Shown in pieces: positions 37,340-45,205 of a DNA stretch of 64,000 bases (its first letter is position 1; the number at the start of each line of letters is the position of its first letter). The stretch comes from Pseudomonadota bacterium (GTDB lineage Bacteria > Pseudomonadota > Gammaproteobacteria > Xanthomonadales > Xanthomonadaceae): assembly GCA_018241125.1 (NCBI GenBank), contig JAFEEL010000031.1:19006-83005 (forward strand), in the 5' to 3' direction. The position numbers were made by a program, and so were the translations under genes. The notes beneath the pieces are model-generated. The model ran no database searches. It saw nothing but the letters and a program-made list of their open reading frames with translations, and was not told the origin of the DNA.

Positions 37340-38242
37340 TCAGCCGGCATCGCAATCGAAGTGCACCAATTGCTCGCCATTGAGCGCCGCACCCTTGCCC
37401 AGGCTGATGGTGCCGGACTTGCGCAGGTGCACCTCGTCGCGGCTCAGACGCAACTCGTCATCGGTACCCAGCTTGACCCAAGTGCCATTGGTCGAGCGGT
37501 CGGACAGCACGAAATGGCCGCGCTTGTACTCGATGGTGGCGTGGTTGCGGCTCACCCAGTCGGCCGCCACGGTCACCTTGTTGGTCGATTCACGGCCCAA
37601 GGTGAGCGGGTCAGACTCGGGCGTGAGCTCGATGATCTGATCCTTGTAGCGCAGCACCAGTCGGGTCGGCTCGTTGGGCTCGGCAGCCATCGTGCGCACC
37701 GCGCGCTGCACCGTGGTCATGCCCGAGGTATCTTCCTGCCAGATCACGTCCACGATCTCGATCGGCAGCAGCTTGCCGGCCACCCGCGCGCGCCCGAGGC
37801 TGCGCACCGAGATCGGCGGGCCGGTCAGTTCGCGTAGCGAGGCCGCGGTGGTGACGATCTGCTCGCGCTTGGCCAGCGAGGTCATGCGCGCGGCCACGTT
37901 GACCGCATCGCCGAACACGTCGTCGTCCTCGAACAAGGCGTCGCCGTGGTGCAGGCCGATGCGCACGGCCAGGTTGTCGCGCACGAAATCGATGTCGCGC
38001 GCCATCTTGCGCTGCATGTCGCAGGCCGCCAGCACGCCCTGCAGCACGCTGCGGAAGGTGCACATGATCTCGTCGCCGATGGTCTTGATGACCCTGCCGC
38101 CGTGCGAGTTGCACACCACGGTCAGCGCATTGAGCACGTTGGCGATCAACCGGCGCGCCTCGACGTCGCCGCGCTGCTCGAACAGGCGGGTGCTGCCGCT
38201 GACGTCGGCGAACAGGATGGTGGCGGGCTGGGTCGATGCCAT
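37340..38242 (-). CDS. Class III adenylate/guanylate cyclase with C-terminal FHA domain
   Basis: This 300-residue protein has a class III cyclase domain (about residues 6-170) joined to an FHA phosphothreonine-binding domain (about 205-295). The metal aspartates are Asp13 (FADVSGST) and Asp57 (IGDEIM). Lys53 is a purine-selecting position consistent with ATP. DAVNVAARM supplies the Asn115/Arg119 transition-state residues. The FHA part shows LTLGRES and SRNHATIEY. All catalytic residues are present, so it should be active. There is no membrane segment. FHA suggests control by a Ser/Thr kinase, but none is encoded nearby. Confidence 0.9.
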   Translation of the reverse strand: MASTQPATILFADVSGSTRLFEQRGDVEARRLIANVLNALTVVCNSHGGRVIKTIGDEIMCTFRSVLQGVLAACDMQRKMARDIDFVRDNLAVRIGLHHGDALFEDDDVFGDAVNVAARMTSLAKREQIVTTAASLRELTGPPISVRSLGRARVAGKLLPIEIVDVIWQEDTSGMTTVQRAVRTMAAEPNEPTRLVLRYKDQIIELTPESDPLTLGRESTNKVTVAADWVSRNHATIEYKRGHFVLSDRSTNGTWVKLGTDDELRLSRDEVHLRKSGTISLGKGAALNGEQLVHFDCDAG

Positions 38243-38509
38243 GGGGGTGAATGATAGGGCAGCTTGGCTTCCGGGTCATCCTCGATCCCCAACGCAAAAC
38301 CCCGGGCGAAACGGCAGTTTCACCCGCCCGGCCTGCGGAAACGCGATGGGATTGGCTAACATGGCGGTTTGCTTGCCGTCTACGGCCCTGTTGCGGTGTG
38401 GCGTTGCGACAGTGCGGGGCGACGTCGATCCGCCCGATTTTCATTCGCCCGATTTACATCCGCCCATCCCCCATCCACCTGATTTCCCACCTCTGCCAAG
38501 GATTTTTCG

Positions 38510-41239
38510 ATGACCCTCCGCATCAAGCCCCTCGCCCTGAGCGTGTTGCTGGGTTGCACCGCGTTCTCCGGCGCGGCAACCACGACCGCTGCCGCCGACA
38601 CCCCCGCTGCATCCCATAGCGCCGACACCCCCACTGCATCCCAGAGCGCCGACGTCACCCGCGCCACCCTCGGGAACGGCCTGCGCGTGGTGATCGTGCG
38701 CGACCGCCTGGCACCGATGGTGACCACCCAGATCACCTATCTGGCCGGCGGCTACCAGACGCCCGACGGCCAGCCCGGCAGCGCGCACGCGCTGGAGCAC
38801 ATGATGTTCCGCGACAGCGCCGGCATGAGCGGCGCCCAGCTCAACGAGATGACCGGCAAGCTGGGTGCGGAAAACAACGCCTTCACCACCTCCGACGCCA
38901 CCCAGTATTACTTCGTGGCGCCGTCGCAATACATGGATGTGCTGCTGCACATCGAGGCCGCGCGCATGCGCGGAGCGCAGTTGACGGAAAAGGACTGGGG
39001 TCTGGAGAAGGGCGCGATCGAGCAGGAAGTCTCGCGCGACATCTCCAACCCGGGCTATCTGGCGTTCACCGATGCCGAACGCACCTTGTTCGCCGGCACC
39101 GGCTACGCCGAGGACGCGCTGGGCACGCGGCCGTCGTTCGACACCACCACCGGCAAGGATCTGCGCACGTTCTACGACACCTGGTACCAGCCCAACAACG
39201 CGATCCTGGTGATCGTCGGTGACGTCGATGCGCAGGCCACGCTGGCGCAGGTCAAGGCGCTGTTCGGATCGATTCCCGCACGCGCGGTGCCGGCGCGCGC
39301 GCCGCTGAAGCTGCAACCATTCACCGCCCGCACCATCGCCCGCACCACCCCCGACCCCACCGGCTCGGTGTTGAACCTGTACCGCCTGCCGGGCCAGCGC
39401 TCCAAGGATTTCGCCGCCGCGCAGTTGCTGATGGACGCGCTGGCCAATGCCCGCAGCGGCCTGTCGGAACTGGCCGCGCAGGGCAAGGTGCTGGCCGCCT
39501 TCGCTGGCACCCAGCCGTTCAGCGAGGCCGGCATGGCCTACATCGGCGTGGCCTTCCCCAAGGGCGGCGACGCCAAGACCGCGCAGGCGGCGATGGACGC
39601 GCAGATCGCCGAGGTGCTCAAGAACGGCGTACCGGCCGACCTGATCGAAGCGGCGCGCCGCGCCGAGCTGGCGCAGTTCGAGTTCAACAAGAACAGCGCC
39701 GTCACCCAGGCCAGCGCGTGGTCGCAGGCGCTGGCGTGGCAGGGGCTGGATTCGCCCGACCAGTTCGAACAGCAGATCCGCGACGTGAGCGTGGACGACG
39801 TCAACCGGGTCGCGCGCGAATGGCTCAAGGCCGACCAGCGCGTGACCGTGGTGCTCACGCCCGACCCGAACGGCAAGCGCCCGCCGGACAGTCAGGGCTT
39901 CGGTGGCTCCGAGAAGTTCGGCAGCGACGACAAGCTCGACGTGCCACTGCCTGAGTGGGCGGCCAAGGCGCTGGCCAATCTCGAAATGCCGCACTGGACG
40001 CTGGCCCCGGTGTCGATGAAGCTGGCCAACGGCATCACCCTGATCGTGCAGCCGGAGACCGTCAGCAAGACCGTCACCGTGGTCGGCCACGTCGATCACG
40101 ACGCCAACCTGCAGGCGCCCGCCGGCAAGGACGGCGTGAACCGCGTGCTCGACGCGCTGTTCGATTACGGCACCGCGACGCTCGACCGCACCGCCTTCCA
40201 CAAGGCACTCGACGACATCGCCGCCACCGCGTCGGGCGGCAGCGATTTCCGCCTCGCCGTGCCCAGCGCCGGTTTCGATCGCGGCATGGCGCTGTTGGCC
40301 GACAACGAACTGCGCCCGGCGTTGCCCGCCGATGCCTTCACCGTGCAGCAGCAGACGCTGTCGCGCACGCTGGCCGGCGAACTGCAATCGCCGCAGTACA
40401 AGATGATGCGCGCGTTGACCACCGGCCTGCTGCCGGCCGGCGACCCGGGCCTGCGCGAGGCCACGCCAGCCACCGTGGACAAGCTAACCCTGGCTGACGC
40501 GAAGGCTTACTTCGGCAGCGTGTTCCGCCCGGACATGACCACGATTGTCGTCGTCGGCGACGTGACCCCGGAACAAGCCAAGGCCACGGTCGAGAAACAC
40601 TTCGGCGACTGGAAGGCCTCCGGGCCGAAGCCCGACGTGATCGCCAAGCCCATCCCGGTCAACCCGGCCAGCTACACGCTGGTGCCCAACCCCTACGCAT
40701 CACAAGACACGGTGTTCATGGGGCAGGCGCTGGAGGTGGACTTGTCCAACCCGGCGCGCTTCGCGCTGGATCTGGGCAACGACGTGCTCGGCGGCAATGG
40801 CTTTGCCTCGCGCTTGATGGTGGATATCCGCGTCAAGCACGGCTACGCCTACGGTGCCGGTTCGGGCGTGAGCTTCGGTCGCACCCGTTCGACGTTCTTC
40901 GTGCAGTACGGCTCCGACCCGGGCAAGGTGGCCGCGGTCGATACGCTGGTGCAAAAGCATCTGCACGCGATGCAGGACACGCCGGTGAGCAAGCCCGAAC
41001 TGGACAACGCCCGTCAGTACGAGATCCGCTCGATCCCGGTCAGCGTGTCCAGCGTGGATCGCATCGCCGACCAGTTGCTGGGCTGGAGCTGGAAGGGCCT
41101 GCCGCTGGATGAACCCATGGTCGCGGCCAGGCATTACTTGAACATGACCCCGCAGCAGGTGCAGGAGGCGTTCCGCAAGTACGTCAAGCCCGATCACCTC
41201 GTGCAAGTCGTGCAGGGGCCGGATCCGAAACAGCACTGA
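38510..41239 (+). CDS. Periplasmic M16 (pitrilysin-family) zinc peptidase, two-domain fused form
   Basis: This 909-residue secreted protease has a signal peptide (about residues 1-29) and starts at ATG 38510, preceded by AAGGA. The inverted zinc motif HALEH (93-97) provides two His ligands and the catalytic Glu96. The third ligand is probably Glu173 in EKGAIEQEVSRD, 76 residues later, as in pitrilysin. A second, inactive M16-type half follows (about 480-900). The N-terminal linker contains a 27-bp in-frame tandem repeat. Such proteins degrade peptides in the periplasm. Confidence 0.93.
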   Translation: MTLRIKPLALSVLLGCTAFSGAATTTAAADTPAASHSADTPTASQSADVTRATLGNGLRVVIVRDRLAPMVTTQITYLAGGYQTPDGQPGSAHALEHMMFRDSAGMSGAQLNEMTGKLGAENNAFTTSDATQYYFVAPSQYMDVLLHIEAARMRGAQLTEKDWGLEKGAIEQEVSRDISNPGYLAFTDAERTLFAGTGYAEDALGTRPSFDTTTGKDLRTFYDTWYQPNNAILVIVGDVDAQATLAQVKALFGSIPARAVPARAPLKLQPFTARTIARTTPDPTGSVLNLYRLPGQRSKDFAAAQLLMDALANARSGLSELAAQGKVLAAFAGTQPFSEAGMAYIGVAFPKGGDAKTAQAAMDAQIAEVLKNGVPADLIEAARRAELAQFEFNKNSAVTQASAWSQALAWQGLDSPDQFEQQIRDVSVDDVNRVAREWLKADQRVTVVLTPDPNGKRPPDSQGFGGSEKFGSDDKLDVPLPEWAAKALANLEMPHWTLAPVSMKLANGITLIVQPETVSKTVTVVGHVDHDANLQAPAGKDGVNRVLDALFDYGTATLDRTAFHKALDDIAATASGGSDFRLAVPSAGFDRGMALLADNELRPALPADAFTVQQQTLSRTLAGELQSPQYKMMRALTTGLLPAGDPGLREATPATVDKLTLADAKAYFGSVFRPDMTTIVVVGDVTPEQAKATVEKHFGDWKASGPKPDVIAKPIPVNPASYTLVPNPYASQDTVFMGQALEVDLSNPARFALDLGNDVLGGNGFASRLMVDIRVKHGYAYGAGSGVSFGRTRSTFFVQYGSDPGKVAAVDTLVQKHLHAMQDTPVSKPELDNARQYEIRSIPVSVSSVDRIADQLLGWSWKGLPLDEPMVAARHYLNMTPQQVQEAFRKYVKPDHLVQVVQGPDPKQH
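38594..38653 (+). repeat. 27-bp in-frame tandem repeat in the M16 linker
   Basis: Two 27-base units (38594-38620 and 38621-38647) differ at only two positions and are followed by the start of a third (GCCGAC). They encode ADTPAASHS and ADTPTASQS between the signal peptide and the peptidase domain. The unit length keeps the reading frame, so copy-number changes would only alter linker length. Confidence 0.9.
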
Positions 41240-41259
41240 CGTTGCATGCCGCTGGCCTT

Positions 41260-41280
41260 CCCTCTCCCATCGGGAGAGGG
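41260..41280. terminator. Hairpin downstream of the M16 peptidase gene
   Basis: CCCTCTCCC-ATC-GGGAGAGGG is a perfect 9-bp inverted repeat starting 21 bases after the stop codon. It lacks a U-run. It may stabilise the 3' end or belong to a common intergenic repeat; intrinsic termination is possible but not shown. Confidence 0.45.
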
Positions 41281-41326
41281 ATCGAGGGTGAGGGGCCGCG
41301 AATGCGCTCGCGTTACTCATCGATGA

Positions 41327-41433
41327 ACCGCTTGCGTCCGTTGGATCCATCGGTAATATTCTTGGTCATCTCTCTCACTCCGGTTGGCGAGATTGAATCG
41401 CTTACCCGGGTGTCCGAGAAACAGGGGCAAGAT
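41327..41433 (-). mobile_element. IS remnant, copy A (element start region)
   Basis: About 107 bases are shared with 59337-59443. Read on the minus strand, both begin CTGTTTC.CGGACACCCGG and lead to an ATG ACC AAG AA start (MTKNITDG here). The open frame ends after 18 codons (GRKRFIDE then stop). It looks like the first end of an insertion sequence whose transposase has been lost. The IS family is uncertain. Confidence 0.6.
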
Positions 41434-41466
41434 CAGAGGACGCTTGGTGCTGACTGTCAGCGCCCC

Positions 41467-41646
41467 CTACTTCTCCGGGTGCAGCAGATCGTCCACCTTC
41501 GCGTGCAGCCCCTCCGTCCACTCGTCCGGGTACTTGTACGCGATCTCATCCAACTCCGCGTCCGTCAACGGAATCGCCTCGCGCGTCCGGTAATGCGCCG
41601 CGAGCGCCAACAGAATTGCCATCCCGCCTTCCAGTCTTTGTGGCAT
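41467..41646 (-). CDS. Small 59-residue protein of unknown function
   Basis: ATG 41646 is preceded by GAGG and encodes MPQRLEGGMAILLALAAHY followed by TREAIPLTDAELDEIAYKYPDEW and ends at TAG 41467. The sequence is acidic toward the C-terminus, with helical periodicity and no membrane segment. It lies between an IS remnant and parE. Good start context and sensible composition support a real gene, but I recognise no family. Confidence 0.5.
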   Translation of the reverse strand: MPQRLEGGMAILLALAAHYRTREAIPLTDAELDEIAYKYPDEWTEGLHAKVDDLLHPEK

Positions 41647-41699
41647 CTCGTATCCTCAGGGCAGCGGGTGTGGGCGGCAATGGGCGGTGGCGCTTCAGA

Positions 41700-42002
41700 T
41701 CACTTGCCGTCGTCTGCACCGAACACTGCAGGAAGATCACGAGCGCCGTGCAGGATGCGCACGATCAGTACCGTATCGGGATCGGATTCGAAGAAGATGA
41801 CGTAGTGGCCGTGGGCGCAGGATCGGATGCCGTCGCCCAGCTCGAGGTGCAGGCGATAGCCGGGCGGGTTGAGGGTGATGCGCTGACACTGCGCGCGCAG
41901 CTCGCGCACGAAGCTCAGGGCACGCACGGGGTTGTCAGCCGCGATGTAGTCGGCGATGGCCTCGAGGTCTTGCTCGGCCAGCGGGGTGAAGGTCAAACGC
42001 AT
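41700..42002 (-). CDS. parE: ParE/RelE-family toxin
   Basis: This 100-residue protein (MRLTFTPLAEQDLEAIADYI) has the ParE pattern: N-terminal two-helix hairpin (ALSFVRELRAQCQRI), then strands with GYRLHLELGDGIRSCAHGHYVIFFE and ILHGARDLPAVF. ParE toxins act on DNA gyrase; related RelE proteins cut mRNA, and the two cannot be separated with certainty here. The ATG shares its A with the upstream antitoxin stop (TGATG), so antitoxin is made first, as usual for parDE. Confidence 0.9.
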   Translation of the reverse strand: MRLTFTPLAEQDLEAIADYIAADNPVRALSFVRELRAQCQRITLNPPGYRLHLELGDGIRSCAHGHYVIFFESDPDTVLIVRILHGARDLPAVFGADDGK

Positions 42003-42259
42003 CAACGATCAGCTTGTGCCGCGTACTTGGCCTCGAGGCGGTCGAATACGGCATCGACAGACTTGGCGGGGCCGCTCGCCCGGCCTGCTGCGATCTCTGT
42101 GCGCAGGGCGTCCAGTTCAAGTTGCTTGCGCTCCTCGCGCTCCTCCAGCAGACGCAGTCCTGCCCGCACCACCTCGCTGGCGTTATTGAACCGACCACTT
42201 TGCAGTTGATCGCGGATGAAGGTTTCGAAGTGATTGCCAAGGGCGACGCTGGTAGGCAT
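42002..42259 (-). CDS. parD: ParD-family antitoxin
   Basis: This 85-residue protein begins at ATG 42259 (MPTSVALGNHFETFIRDQL). It has an N-terminal ribbon-helix-helix for DNA binding (FETFIRDQLQSGRFNNASEVVRAGLRLLEE) and a charged C-terminal toxin-binding tail. A perfect palindrome 13 bases upstream is a likely autoregulatory operator. It overlaps parE by one base. Confidence 0.92.
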   Translation of the reverse strand: MPTSVALGNHFETFIRDQLQSGRFNNASEVVRAGLRLLEEREERKQLELDALRTEIAAGRASGPAKSVDAVFDRLEAKYAAQADR

Positions 42260-42271
42260 GACTGAACCCCT

Positions 42272-42288
42272 AACTATTAACAATAGTT
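42272..42288. promoter_or_regulatory. Palindromic operator candidate for parDE
   Basis: AACTATT-AAC-AATAGTT is a perfect 7-bp inverted repeat just upstream of parD, in an AT-rich patch that could also hold the promoter. ParD ribbon-helix-helix proteins normally repress their own operon at such sites. The palindrome is directly visible; binding is inferred. Confidence 0.6.
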
Positions 42289-42329
42289 ATTGTCTGCCAT
42301 ACCCAACCTACTGTCAATGCACAGGCTCG

Positions 42330-42550
42330 TCCAGCCGGTAACCAGCAGCCCAGCCGCCATCACCCTTCTGTTGATGGGCCCCAGGTGGCAGTGTTCGGCG
42401 CGCCGGTGGACGCTGGGCACCAGTCCGAAGTAGGCAGCGAGTTTATCGGCGGAGGCAAACCGGCCGATGTCGCCGATCGCGGCCATGAACGCATGGGCAA
42501 TGGCGGCATCGATACCCGGCAGGGTCATCAGCCTGGACAATCCGCTTTTG
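42330..42550 (-). pseudogene. IS110-family transposase remnant (C-terminal domain)
   Basis: The minus strand encodes LMTLPGIDAAIAHAFMAAIGD and RFASADKLAAYFGLVPSVHR, the helix-hairpin-helix-bearing C-terminal domain of IS110/IS116/IS902 transposases. The N-terminal DEDD nuclease half is missing, and both ends run into unrelated sequence. It is a decayed fragment beside parDE. Confidence 0.85.
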
Positions 42551-42555
42551 ATCGT

Positions 42556-42803
42556 CACTCCCGCGAAGGCGGGAGTCCAGTGACTTTGCAAAGCCAAGGA
42601 AACGCTGATTAACCCGTCATTCCGGCGGTTTTCAACGGCAAAGCCGGTCAAGCCGGAATCCATTTCGACTTGCGGAACAGCAACTTGGATGACCGGCTGT
42701 CGCCGTTAAAAAGCGCTTCCGGCGTTCGCCGGGATGACGAGCAAAAAATCGGCTTTTCGGGGTTCCCTGAAGTCGCCGGATCCCCGCCTTCGCGGGGATG
42801 ACG
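42556..42803. repeat. Block of REP-like palindromes between IS110 remnant and E1 gene
   Basis: A hairpin ACTCCCGC-GAAG-GCGGGAGT (42557-42576) starts the block and ATCCCCGC-CTTC-GCGGGGAT (42780-42799) ends it. Between them are further CATTCCGGC and GCCGGGATGACG motifs. These are typical intergenic palindromes of high-GC Proteobacteria. The last hairpin lies just 13 bases beyond the end of the E1 gene and could stabilise its transcript. No gene is seen in the block. Confidence 0.7.
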
Positions 42804-42811
42804 GCAATACA

Positions 42812-45106
42812 TCAAAGTTTCCCCAACGCTCCCGCCGCCGCCACGATGTCCGCATCGCCCGGCAGCACCAGCAGCGCGGCACCCGCCAGCGGCGTGTAGG
42901 TATCCACGCCGACCACGCGCTTGAGCGGCTTGTCGCCGTGGCCGCCTTCGACGATGGCGGTGATGATGCCCTCGCCCACCCCGGCGCTGCGCCGACCCTC
43001 GTCGACCACGAGGATGCGCGTGCACTGCCCGGCGTGATGGGCAATGGCTTTTTCATTCAATGGCACCAGCCAGCGCAGATCCACCACCCGCACCTTCCAG
43101 CCGTGCGCGGCTTCGATTTGCTTGGCGGCGCGCAGGCTCATCGGCACGCCGTTGCCGTAGGTGAAGATCACCACATCGTTCGCGGCGGGCTCGTACACGC
43201 GCTCCTCGCCGAGCGTCATCGCCTCGCCCGGCGGCGGATAGGCGAACTGCCAGCCGCCGTCGCCGGGCGCGTGCAGATCCTTGGTCATGTACAGCGCGAT
43301 CGGCTCGAGAAAGGCGCACACGCGGCCATCGACCTTCACCAGCGCCGCCAGCGTGCGCAGCATCGTCGCCGCGTCGTCGCCGCGCGATGGACAGCCGACC
43401 ACGAGACCGGGGATGTCGCGCAACGCCGCGATCGAGTTGTCGTTGTGGAAGTGCCCGCCGAAGCCGCGCTGGTAGCCCAGCGACGCAACCCGCATCAGGA
43501 TCGGATTGCGGTACTGGCCGTTGCTGAAAAACTGCAATGAACACGCCTCGCCGCGGATCTGGTCGCAGGCATTGTGAAAATAAGCGAGGTACTGGATCTC
43601 CGGGATCGGCAACATCCCCAGGTTGGCGTAGCCCTGCGCCAGCCCGAGAATCATCGTCTCGTCGAGCAGGGTGTTGAACACGCGCGCGTTCTTGAACGCC
43701 TTGTGCAGCCCCTTGGTGACCGTGTACACGCCGCCCTTCTGCGCCACGTCTTCGCCGAACAACAGCGACTCGGGATATTTGCAGAACAGGTCGTGCAGGG
43801 CGTTGTTGATCAACAGCGCCAGATGCCGCGGCGGCAGGTTCTCGGGCAGCTTGGCCTCGCCGCCGAACACGGCAAGGCGCTTGTCGTTGCAGTCGGCGCG
43901 TGCCGCTTCCGCCTTCACGGCCTCCGGCGTGTACGGCGCCAGCGGCGCGATCACGTCGGCCAGTTCGGTGAGCTTGGGACGGCGGTCGGCTTCCTCGGCG
44001 GCGGCGAAACACTTGCCGCGGATCGCCTCGTACTGCGCCAACAGCGAATCCTTCGTGTACAGGCCCGACGCCAGCGCGATGTGCGCCGAGCGCAACAGCG
44101 GATCGCCGGCTTCGACCTGCATCAACTCCTCGATGCTGCGCCACTCGATTTCGAAGTCGGTACCGGCATGGCCCATGATGCGCGTCGTGCGCAGGTGCAG
44201 GAAAGTCGGTCGGCGCGTGCTGCGGCAGTGATGCACGGCGCGCGCGACGCCTTCGTAGCCGGCGGCGAGGTCGAGGCCGTCGGCGTAGAAATAATCCAGA
44301 TCCTGACGCTGTGCGAAGTTGCGCTCGATCCAGCCGCCCGGCGTCTTCACCGAGATGCCGATGCCGTTGTCCTCGCACACGAACAGCACCGGTGCCGGCA
44401 GCTTCTGGTACGCCGTCCAGCCGGCGGTGTTGAACGCGGTCTGCGCGGTGGCGTGGTTGGAGGATGCATCGCCGAACGAACAGATCGCGATCGAGTCGTC
44501 GGGGATCGGCAGCACATGCCCAATGCGTCGCGCCTGCTCGATCGCCACCGCGGTGCCCAGCGCCTTGGGCAAGTGGGATGCAATCGTCGAAGTCTGCGGC
44601 AGCACCCACAGCGGCTTGCTGCCCCACACCTTGTGGCGACCACCGGACGCCGGATCGTCCTTGCTGGCAGCGAAGCTCAGCGCCGAATCCATGATCGGGT
44701 CGAGTTTTCTACCATCAGTGCCCGGCAATTTCCTGAAGCGTTCGGCCATGAACGCGCCAGAGCGGTAATGCAGGAAGGCCGGGTCGGTGTGGCGAGTCAG
44801 CCGGGCGACCATCGCGTTGCCTTCGTGGCCGCTCGATCCGATCGTGTAGAAGACCTTGTTCTTCACCCGCAGCACGCGCGCCATCAGGTCCAGATGCCGC
44901 GAGATCAATTGCGATTCGAACAGGTCGAGGAAATCGTGCGCGCTGCACAGACTGCCGTCGAGCACGGGGTCATCGGCGCTCGGGCGCGGCTGCGCGTGGC
45001 CATTCCACTGCTGCACGAACTCGACGAAATTCTGATCGCACACTTCGGCGCGATTGACGTTCTTGTGGCGGGCGGGGATGGGTTGGGCGATGGCGTTCAT
45101 TTTCAT
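42812..45106 (-). CDS. 2-oxoacid dehydrogenase E1, fused alpha and beta subunits
   Basis: This 764-residue ThDP-dependent enzyme joins an E1-alpha-like half (about 1-400) to an E1-beta-like half (about 430-764). The thiamine diphosphate motif begins GDASSNHATAQTAFN and ends VCEDNGIG. The beta half has LLFGEDVAQKGGVYTVTKGL and the transketolase C-terminal domain (VVDLRWLVPL). The family resembles branched-chain 2-oxoacid dehydrogenases. No E2 or E3 gene is adjacent, so the physiological complex is unknown. Start codons at 45106 and 45100 are both possible. Confidence 0.9.
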   Translation of the reverse strand: MKMNAIAQPIPARHKNVNRAEVCDQNFVEFVQQWNGHAQPRPSADDPVLDGSLCSAHDFLDLFESQLISRHLDLMARVLRVKNKVFYTIGSSGHEGNAMVARLTRHTDPAFLHYRSGAFMAERFRKLPGTDGRKLDPIMDSALSFAASKDDPASGGRHKVWGSKPLWVLPQTSTIASHLPKALGTAVAIEQARRIGHVLPIPDDSIAICSFGDASSNHATAQTAFNTAGWTAYQKLPAPVLFVCEDNGIGISVKTPGGWIERNFAQRQDLDYFYADGLDLAAGYEGVARAVHHCRSTRRPTFLHLRTTRIMGHAGTDFEIEWRSIEELMQVEAGDPLLRSAHIALASGLYTKDSLLAQYEAIRGKCFAAAEEADRRPKLTELADVIAPLAPYTPEAVKAEAARADCNDKRLAVFGGEAKLPENLPPRHLALLINNALHDLFCKYPESLLFGEDVAQKGGVYTVTKGLHKAFKNARVFNTLLDETMILGLAQGYANLGMLPIPEIQYLAYFHNACDQIRGEACSLQFFSNGQYRNPILMRVASLGYQRGFGGHFHNDNSIAALRDIPGLVVGCPSRGDDAATMLRTLAALVKVDGRVCAFLEPIALYMTKDLHAPGDGGWQFAYPPPGEAMTLGEERVYEPAANDVVIFTYGNGVPMSLRAAKQIEAAHGWKVRVVDLRWLVPLNEKAIAHHAGQCTRILVVDEGRRSAGVGEGIITAIVEGGHGDKPLKRVVGVDTYTPLAGAALLVLPGDADIVAAAGALGKL

Positions 45107-45126
45107 TTCATCAGAAGAACAAAAAA

Positions 45127-45201
45127 GTCCGCAAAGGACACGAAGGACGCAAATGGAAACCTCGAGAGCCCCTCTTCGCGACTTTTGCGTCGTTTGCGGA
45201 C
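45127..45201. repeat. Inverted repeat between GST and E1 genes
   Basis: GTCCGCAAAGGACACGAAGG and ACGCAAA (45127-45153) are partly complementary to 45184-45201 (TTTGCGTCGTTTGCGGAC). The pair could form a stem around a 30-base loop on the minus-strand transcript between the GST stop region and the E1 start. It resembles a dispersed intergenic repeat. Confidence 0.55.
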
Positions 45202-45205
45202 GGGA

